A stretch of DNA of 64,000 nt from Euphorbia lathyris (lineage: Eukaryota; Streptophyta; Magnoliopsida; Malpighiales; Euphorbiaceae): NCBI RefSeq assembly GCF_963576675.1, contig NC_088916.1, forward strand, positions 17,212,501 to 17,276,500, in the 5' to 3' direction. The position numbers were made by a program, and so were the translations under genes. The notes beneath the pieces are model-generated. The model made no database searches. It worked only from the letters and a program-made list of their open reading frames with translations, and was not told where the DNA came from. Below, one piece after another: positions 56,425 to 64,000 of this stretch (position 1 is the stretch's first letter; each line of letters opens with the position of its first letter).

Positions 56425-56656
56425 ACTCAGTATACCTCAAGAGGTCTTGGATGATGGCATTGCTGTCTTCGACGACATCAATGAAAGTGCCGACAAGCTT
56501 AAGGAGTTGTCCGCCTCACTGACCAACACGGTCTTAACCGACTCCTTTAGAATTCCTCCTCCTCCCGATGCTGACAAAACGGGGGAGAAAGAACAAGCTA
56601 GAACTCAGCAGGAGGCTGCTAGAAATAGTCAGTCTAAGCATAAGAAGAAGGAATAG
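56408..56656 (+). pseudogene. C-terminal remnant of the third ORF in element 2
   Basis: 82 codons match the end of the element 1 and element 3 third ORF (MLSAAEL, VFDDINESADKLKEL, Lys-rich end). It overlaps the pol end in another frame because of the deletion junction near 56404-56410. Confidence 0.85.
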
Positions 56657-57201
56657 AAATAGGCTAACTCAGTCTTGTTCTTTACTTTGTAGTTTCTATG
56701 TTTCTTTTTGCTTATCTTTTTGCTATATATGCTGACTACTTTATTTCAATACAATACTTGCATCCTTTATCCAAACCTGAGTTATTTTATATGATGCTGA
56801 GTATTATGTTATTATGTATCTTCAAATACATCAACTGTGTTTACTGTTTATAATACTTGTTGATTGTATGCTATGCTGATAAAATGGTTGACATTATCTT
56901 GGATGTTTATCAAACACTGTCTTATAAGATCCATTGAACAATAAAATACTCAGTGCTCTCTGAATGTTAAATCTTCCTCTTCACACTGAGTAAAATAGAA
57001 TATGTTCCATAAACTGACCTATATCTGAAAACTGACCTTAGACTTACTCGATTAAACCTTAAAATGTTCAAGAGTAAAACTAAGTCAGTAGCTCAACCCT
57101 GACGGGGGAGTCTGCTAAGTAATATTAGGACAACTATCATGGGGGAGCTCAACACTGAGTTCTTCACTGAATAGTTTTGCCAATATCAAAATAGGGGAGT
57201 T
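56657..57201 (+). other. 3' non-coding region of element 2 with three polypurine tracts
   Basis: The gggggag-type tracts are at 57104-57110, 57141-57147 and 57194-57199 (the last is one G shorter). They match the spacing in elements 1 and 3. No coding potential is seen. Confidence 0.8.
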
Positions 57202-57310
57202 TGTTGAAACACCTTTCCACATGATTTTGATTTGACAAAATTATTTAAGTAAAATTAAATATATTCTAAACACACTAAGTTTAAATGCTTTGATTTATTA
57301 CACTAATGTG
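57202..57310 (+). repeat. 3' LTR of Sirevirus-like element 2 (first 109 bp)
   Basis: This begins TGTTGAAACACC and matches 50355-50463 almost exactly. It is cut at 57311 by element 3. Confidence 0.9.
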
Positions 57311-58647
57311 TGTTGGTCCCTTGTAAGGTAGCAAGTATAGTTCCAAGGGGGGGTTATGAACTATTTAAACTTTTTCGCAATTAGGGCAGACTTCTTTTTC
57401 TAAGGAAAAAGGTTTTAACAGCGGCTCTGAGTAAACAGCAAGATACTGGCTTAGTCAACTGGTGACTAGGTCAGTTTCTTAGCTTGAGTCAGGAGATAGC
57501 ATTGAGGGTCTATTCCTGAGCTCAGACGTTCAACGCGCACAACTCAACTTGACCTCTTTACTTGGCCAGTTTTTGGTTATTTTAAGCAAGCAATATAAAT
57601 AAGGAGTTAAAGGTAAGAAATACTTCACTCAGCAGATTTATCCAGGTTCGGCTTCTTCTAAGCCTACGTCCTGTCCCCGGAACACGTTCCGAGATTTCAA
57701 ATACTCTACTGAGCTCTTTAAAGGTAGAGCCTCAAACCTTTTACAATATCAGCAACAGAGTATGACAAGAGTACCTTCCTCTATACTTCTACTCAATCCT
57801 AATCTCTCGCTGAGTACTAAAACTGAGTACTCAGCCTCTCCTTTCTATCTCTAGAAATGATAAGTGTTTTGTCCTATACAAAGATTTGCTAAGACACTTT
57901 AGACGATTTAACAATCACTCTAGACTTTTACACAGATATAAGAAATTGTAGTGTAAGATTTGCTTTGCTTCTTGCTTGCAGAACTTGTGTAGAGATTTGG
58001 TCAGCGTAACTGCTTGATCAAGTTCTGTGTTTAGTGAAGCTTCTGATGGCTCTATTTATAGAGACGTCTGGGCATCGGTCATTTCGAATTTCGAAATAAC
58101 AGTTGGAGGGAAACGGCTATATGTCGTTGTCATCCTGACTTGCTCAGAGCTTTCGGCCAATCAGAATGGTGTATCTTCTGTCCTCGGTCAGCTCAACAGA
58201 CTGTCTCTCCTTTTATGGTAAAGTCAACTGGACAGCATACTGTGTCATTTGAAGTTTGCCCAAAGGGGAAATACTTTGTCTGGAAGTTTTCCTTTGCCAG
58301 CTGCTGTCTTGTACGCTTTGTCGAGACTACTCAGCAGCTTCATCTTGAAGTTGTTCCCGAAGGTCTTCTAGATCCTTCCGTTTGCTGAGTTGCGTTTTGT
58401 CCAAAACGGCAACGTCTTGACATACGCGGGCCGAGTGTACTGAGTTGTTTGACTTGGGCATTGGCTTCCATATTGGGCTTGGGCCTTTTAATCCTTTATG
58501 TCTTATAACAGTTTTAACTCAACATTTGAACAAACACATTAGTAGAATAAATCAAAGCATTTAAACTCAGTGTGTTTAGAATATGTATTTTAAGTTATAC
58601 TTAAACAATTTTGTCAAATCAAAATTATGTGGAAAGGTGTTTCAACA
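57311..58647 (-). repeat. 3' LTR of Sirevirus-like element 3
   Basis: 1337 bp, begins TGTTGGTCCC and ends GTGTTTCAACA on the plus strand, the reverse complement of element 1's LTR. The TATA box (minus strand) is at 58052-58061. The homopolymer is 7 G on the plus strand. Confidence 0.93.
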
Positions 58648-59197
58648 AACTCCCCCATTTTGATGTTGACAAAACTATTCAGCAAGGAACTCAGTATGAG
58701 CTCCCCCATCATAGTTGACCTAGTATAACTTAGCAAACTCCCCCGTAAGGGTTGAGCTACTGACTTAGTTTTACTTAAGACATTTAAGGGTTTAAATGAG
58801 TAAGTCTAAGGTCAGTTTTCAGATATAGGTCAGCAATTTCAACATATTCTATTTACTCAGTATAAAGCGGAAGGTTTAGTTATATCGAGTGCGCTGAGTA
58901 ATTGGTTGTTCAATGAGTTCTTAATAGACAATGTTTTATAAGCATATAGGTGAATGTCAAACATGTTATCAGCATTTGATTTAGTCAAATAATTTTACAA
59001 GTGTTGAACATGGCTGATTTAATTGAAGATACTTAATAATTCAGTATTTAGCAACATATATCATAGCTCATGATTTGAATAAGTAATGCAGATATGATAT
59101 ATATATATGATAGAAGTCAGTAATTACATATCAACACATATATAGATACGGCAACAAAAAGATTACAAATGATTTGGCCTATGCTGAGCTAGCCTAT
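58648..59197 (-). other. 3' non-coding region of element 3
   Basis: Polypurine tracts (ctccccc on plus) are at 58650-58656, 58701-58707 and 58738-58744, the same arrangement as elements 1 and 2. An AT microsatellite lies near 59095-59110. No gene is seen. Confidence 0.8.
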
Positions 59198-61161
59198 CTA
59201 TTTCTTTTTCTTGCCTTGTGACTGACTTCGCTCATACTGACGTCGCTCATGCTGAGCCCTAGCTACTTGCACTTTCTTCCCCGTTTTGTCAACTTCGGGG
59301 AGCTTGAATGCATCGAGTAGGACAGCGCGAGTCAGTTCCTGAGAAAGCTCCTTTAGCTTCTCAGCGCTTTCATTTACGCCATCAAAAATGGCAACTCCAT
59401 CAGCTGAGACCTCTACGGGTATTCGGAGATCAGCAGCACTGAGCATATTGACATTGTAAGCTTGAGCTTTGGCTTGCCAGATAAGAGCTTCAGAGAGGCC
59501 AGCAAAGATTTGGTGGAATGTCTTTAAGAGAGCTGAGTCATAATGATGACGCTGGATATTGTTATGACGGATGTGGTTGAAAGATTGTTGTGCGAGAGAC
59601 AGCAACTCATTTTGCTTCAACGCGTCAGTATCCATCTCTTGCTTATTTAGATTAAGCAGCCTGATAGCCTCACCGATTTGCTCTACGGAGCACTGACTGT
59701 ATGACACCATTTGCTCGTTGGTCTTAAGTTGCTCAGTGTGAAGCTGAGCAAAGAGCATTTTGAGTTCGGAGGAAGTGGCATAGTCAGTGTTTACAGCGGA
59801 CAACTTCTGGACTTGGTGATGGAGAGAGTTCAGGTGTTGAACTGTTGTCAGCTGTATCTCGGCCAATTTGGCAATTGAATCCTGCTTAGCTTGCTGAGCT
59901 TGGAAGGATAAGACAACATTCAGCAGATCCTTGAGTCCCTTAACTTCGTTGAGAAGCTGAGTGACCTGGGAAAGCTGCGTAGTCTCAAGAATTGAAGAAC
60001 CAGCAGCAGGAGGAGTGGAATGTTGAAGATCCCTGATCAAAGCTTGTACTGAGTCGATGATCTTTTGGCCGGACTCAGTGGCATTCAGATGGACATCAGT
60101 ATGACCAGAAGGAAGTGGAGTGAAAGGAGTACCGTGGTCAGTGACTGGAATAGTATGCTCAATCTGCACTTGAGTTGGAGGAAATGTTGATTGATCGGCA
60201 GAGAGTTGGGTTGTGGAAGTTATAACCCGAACACTGTCTGTGCTGACGGCAGAAGGATGAGGAGTCAGCACCATGCTTGAGGAAACAGCATGAACAGTAG
60301 ACGGCTCAACCTGACTGGTTGATGTTGCTGAGGCATTGGGGTCGGCATGTTCCCGTTGAGAAGAAACAGAGGCTTGTTTTTCTAATTGCGCCGATGTAGT
60401 GGAAGTGGATTGGCGATTGAAAAACTTAAGTTGGACGGTAGAAGGGTCCTTAGTTGTCTTAGAGAGGACAATGTTAGGAAGAGTTGGAAGTTGCACAGGA
60501 AGTTCAATAATTGGTTTTTCACTGGCCTTGACCAACTTTTGCCTTCTACGAGGTGGAGTATCAGTAGGAGCAGGTTCTTCTGAGTGAGTAGGAGAGGATT
60601 CCTGTTGCTCAGTATGAGTCTGGCCAGCTTGCTCTTCAACTTGATCAACAGTGTGTTGGTCAAGTGCTTGCTCAACTCCCGCAACCAACTCAGTGTCAAC
60701 ATGCATATCTCCACCAGCTAACCCAGTGTTAGCATCCTCAGCTTCATATTCCCTAGCAGTTTCCTCAGAATCCTCAGCGTCATCCTGACCGCTGGCTTCT
60801 TCTTCTTCTTCTTCCTCAGTACTATCTCCATCAAGTTCTTCCTCAACTTGAGAGATGAAGTGATCATCTAGTTGGACCTCATGTTCCTCAGACTCAACAA
60901 CTGTACCTTGACACTGGGTGAAGTGAAAGTCACCCGGTACAATGAAGTCGGTCGGTATGGCTTCCAGAGGAGTCAAAGTTGAAGTCTTCTTCTTCTTCTT
61001 CTGAGGTTGCTCAGTAGCTTTCTCAGTTCCAGGCTCACCTTGCCTGGTTCTTTTCTCAGCTGACTTACCAGCTGACCTCTACCTCTTTGCTAGAGACTCA
61101 ACGTGTTGCGAAGGAGTCTCAGCAGTTTTCCTCTTGCGGGAGGCTGGGGCCTTAGTTCTTG

Positions 61162-61194
<33 letters not shown>

Positions 61195-61582
61195 CTTTGC
61201 CTTTCTTCAAGGGCTGTCCATATTTTAGTGCCCTTAGTGAAGATGCTGTTATCTCAGTTCCTTTAAATTTCTCTTCTCCTTCGAGGTCAATTTTGTGGTC
61301 AATGAGGATTCTTGTTATGATTGAACCGAGCCTCATTGTACCAGTGTTGCGAAGAAACCCAGCAACGAGAAAGACATGCATGTTGATGGGGGTGTACGTC
61401 AACATGTGCCAGATAAAGCACTGCTCAAAATTTGTTGCTGATGTAGTGCAGTTTATCTTTGGGTAGATAAAATAGGTCAGCAAGTAGTGAGCCATCTTCT
61501 GATGCTGACCCATTGATGATGCTGAGACTTCTCCTGAGTAGCCCTCAGGTTTGCAGAAGGTGTTGACATAGTTGGTCTTATC
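59198..61582 (-). pseudogene. Third ('env-like') ORF of Sirevirus-like element 3, N-terminus deleted
   Basis: The frame runs from the TAG shared with element 1 (61583-61585) through a second TAG at 61079-61081 (CAG in element 1). A 592-residue open frame (60976-59198) then ends GKKKK. It lacks the first about 140 residues, including the Y-P-x-L-V-x-E-F-Y motif. An Ala-rich run near 61165-61195 comes from a CAG-type triplet repeat on the plus strand (agcagcagc). The Glu-rich, Ser/Thr/Pro-rich and Gln/Leu-rich parts are as in element 1 without its frameshift. It is the best-preserved copy of the C-terminal two thirds. Confidence 0.88.
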
Positions 61583-61585
61583 CTA

Positions 61586-64000
61586 ATCTCCCGATCTTCT
61601 CAGCCTTGCTCCCTCAGTTTTTAGCTGGAGAAGATTTCTAGCACAGTAGCATACTGAAAACTGAATGTCCGGTCTACTGGCTGTTAAGTAAAGTAGAGAG
61701 CCTATCATACCTCGATATAATTTGCTGTCTACTGACTTACCATTTTCATCATCACAGAGGACATTGTCAGTGCCCATAGGAGTGGATATTGGCTTGCAAT
61801 TTTCCAAGTCATATTTCTTTAAGATCTCCTTGGCATATTTGGCTTGACTGATGAAGATGCCATTCTTTCCTTGTTTAATTTGAAGACCGAGGAAGAAGTT
61901 GAGTTCTCCCATCATGGACATTTCAAACTCAGTCTGCATTTGCTTGCTAAACTCCTTGCACATTGATTCGTTAGTTGCACCAAATATTATATCATCAACA
62001 TAAATTTGGGCCAGCAGGGTATCTTTACCCTTTCTCTTAATGAATAAGGTTGTATCAGCTTTGCCTCTGACGTAATTTCTAGTCAGCAGGAAACTGGTCA
62101 GCCTCTCATACCAAGCACGTGGTGCTTGCTTGAGGCCGTACAGAGCCTTTTTGAGTTTATAAACGTGGTTAGGGAATTTAGGGTCCTCAAAACCTAGAGG
62201 CTGATTAACATAAACCTCCTCGTTTATAACTCCATTAAGAAATGCACTTTTGACATCCATTTGGAATAATTTAAAGTTCATGTAAGATGCATATGCACAT
62301 AGAATTCTAATTGCCTCTAGCCTTGCCACTGGGGCAAAGGTCTCACCGTAGTCAATACCTTCTTGCTGACTGTAGCCCTGAGCTACAAGCCTTGCCTTGT
62401 TCCTGACTACGTTTCCTTGTTCATCCATCTTGTTCCTGAAGACCCATCTTGTTTCGATGGTCTTTTGACTCTTTGGATGAGGTACTAGCTCCCATACATC
62501 GTTTTTTCTGAATTGATCGAGCTCTTCTTGCATTGCGTTCATCCAGAATTCATCGTACTCAGCTTCAGCGAAATTCTTCGGTTCTTGTACTGAGACGAAG
62601 GCAACATTGCTGAGGTACTTCCTGAGTTGATTCCTTGTCATCAGGGTATTCCCAGCAGAATCAAGGATCACACTCTCTGAGTGCCCTCTTGGGATCCTTA
62701 TCTATTTAGGTAGATTTATGTCTTGTGCTGTTTCTGTTTCAACAATCTCTGCAGAAGTAGATGGGTCAGCAAAAGTAATCTTAGGTTCACTCTTACTCTT
62801 GGTCAGCCTTTTCATGAACGACTCAGTAACTGGTTCTGGGTCAGCGGTGGTTACTGAGTTTGGATCATCTTTGGTCAGCGGCTGGTATCTACCTGCAGGG
62901 TCAGTTTCATCGAACTCTACATGTACTGACTCTTCTAAAACTTGAGTTCACTTATTAAAAACTCTGTATGCTTTGCTGTTTGTTGAGTAGCCCAAAAAGA
63001 TAGCCTCATCAGCTTTTGAATCAAACTTTGCTAAGCTATCTTTGGTATTTAAAATAAAACATCTACAGCCAAAGGCACGAAAGTATCCAATATTGGGCTT
63101 TCGTCCTTTCCAAAGTTCATAAGGGGTTTTCTTGAGTATAGGTCTAAATAGAGCCCTATTAAGAATATAACATGCTGTGTTAACAGCCTCACCCCAAAAA
63201 TACTTTGGAAGCCTATGCTCATCCAGCATTGTCCTGGCTATTTCAACCAGAGTTATGTTCTTCCTTTCTACAACCCTATTTTGCTGGGGTGTTCTAGGAG
63301 CAGAAAAATTGTGGTCAATGCCGCTGGCTTCACAGAATTCAACAAACTTTTGGTTTTTGAATTCTCCACCATTATCGCTACGGATGTGAGCTAATTTTAG
63401 GTCTTTTTCATTTTCAATTTTTCTAACCAAATTTGAAAATGTCTCAAAGGTTTCATCTTTGCTGGTCAGCAAGATGACCCACGTATACCGAGAGAAGTCA
63501 TCTACAATGACCAAGGAAAATCTTCTTCCACCCAGACTCAGTGGCTGGACTGGACCGAAGAGATCCAAGTGTAGTAACTCTAACGGACGTTTAGTTGAGA
63601 CAATATTTTTGCTATGAAAAGATTGTTTGGTTTGTTTTCCAGCTTGGCAAGCGTGGCATAATTGATTTTTTTGAAATTTAAGTTCAGGCAGTCCCTCAAC
63701 CAATTACTTTCTTGCTAGTTTGGCCAGGAGATCCATGCTTACATGACCAAGTCTCCTGTGCCATAGCCAGGAATTTTCTTCCTTTGATACTAAGCACACA
63801 GTTTTTGAAAACTTTTTCTCTAAGTCTAGCATAAAGACATTATCTATCCGAGGGGCAGTTAAAATTAACTCATTTGTTTTACCCTCGTATATTTTACATC
63901 CAGTAGCATCAAATATAACTTTTCTCCCATTGTCACATAGCTGAGCTACGCTGAGTAAGTTATATTTGAGTCCGCTGACTAGGGAGACAGATTCAATAGT
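61586..64000 (-). pseudogene. pol: Pol of Sirevirus-like element 3, partial and broken
   Basis: Entering the window after the protease, it shows the pre-integrase GHVSM block, TAA at about 63704-63706, and the integrase finger (CHACQAGK). The core ([19 protein letters not shown], Gly to Arg) is followed by TGA near 62946, TAG near 62705 and RT with [10 protein letters not shown]. After FSVCYCAR the frame joins directly and in frame to third-ORF sequence ([17 protein letters not shown]), then TAG. RNase H and the spacer with the internal promoter are therefore deleted. Confidence 0.9.

Larger units (their letters stand above)
50355..57310 (+). mobile_element. Sirevirus-like element 2 (internally deleted, 3' LTR interrupted)
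   Basis: The 5' LTR is 50355-51677. Gag and most of pol follow, then an abrupt join to the last part of the third ORF, then a 3' non-coding region with three polypurine tracts and 109 bp of 3' LTR. The upstream flank acaac (50350-50354) should be the target copy; its partner is not in the window. About 3.4 kb is missing relative to element 1. It lies inside the Athila-like 5' LTR and is itself hit by element 3. Confidence 0.93.
57311..64000 (-). mobile_element. Sirevirus-like element 3, minus strand, runs off the window
   Basis: Its 3' LTR is 57311-58647. Polypurine tracts, the third ORF and pol follow to the right on the minus strand. The left target half should be atgtg (57306-57310). A deletion of about 1.5 kb relative to element 1 joins RT/RNase H to the third ORF. 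Gag and the 5' LTR lie beyond 64000. Confidence 0.93.

Overview
The window is a eudicot-type plant nuclear region made almost entirely of LTR retrotransposons, several of them inserted inside one another. The evidence is tRNA-primed plant retroelements of four kinds: a chromovirus-like Ty3/gypsy, an Athila-like Ty3/gypsy, Angela/Tork-like Ty1/copia and Sirevirus-like Ty1/copia. There is also a plant L1-type LINE with a terminal RNase H and a small hAT-like DNA element. I see no host gene, rRNA, functional tRNA gene or CRISPR array. The species cannot be named from the sequence.

Left part (1-16.8 kb). AT-rich DNA is followed by a complete Ty3/gypsy element (1071-6674) with two 499-bp LTRs and a 5-bp target duplication (gtata). 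Its single gag-pol frame is broken by nonsense codons. A hAT-like element (7799-13753, 8-bp duplication ggtaagct) is split by a minus-strand copia element (8037-13012, 400-bp LTRs, duplication cctag). Degenerate coding remnants follow, then a copia RT/RNase H fragment (15.0-16.0 kb) and a tandem repeat whose units carry a long palindrome (16.17-16.84 kb, resuming at 18.68 kb).

Middle part (16.8-50.4 kb). A solo LTR of the Angela-like family (16842-18678) interrupts the palindrome array. Next is the minus-strand tail of an old gypsy element. From 19955 a minus-strand Athila-like element carries gag and an intact third ORF but no visible protease, RT or integrase. It was hit three times. An 11.2-kb Angela-like element (22561-33790) lies in its 3' non-coding region and itself carries a LINE in its 5' LTR. 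Sirevirus-like element 1 (38258-49685) lies inside its gag. Sirevirus-like element 2 begins inside its 5' LTR at 50355.

Right part (50.4-64 kb). Sirevirus-like element 2 (plus strand) lost about 3.4 kb between RNase H and the end of its third ORF. Its 3' LTR is cut at 57310 by Sirevirus-like element 3 (minus strand), which runs off the window and has its own deletion joining RT to the third ORF.

The most interesting signal concerns the third ORFs. The Athila-like element and the Sirevirus-like element belong to different superfamilies, yet both encode, downstream of gag or pol, a protein sharing a short motif (Y-P-x-L-V-x-E-F-Y). In both, the ORF is preceded by a TATA box and a CT-rich leader, as if transcribed from its own internal promoter. 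Neither protein looks like a membrane glycoprotein. Other signals are a family-specific dyad motif (ACGC-nnn-GCGT) scattered through every non-coding part of the Athila-like element, three successive perfect GC-rich hairpins in the Angela-like leader, and a minisatellite replacing part of pol.
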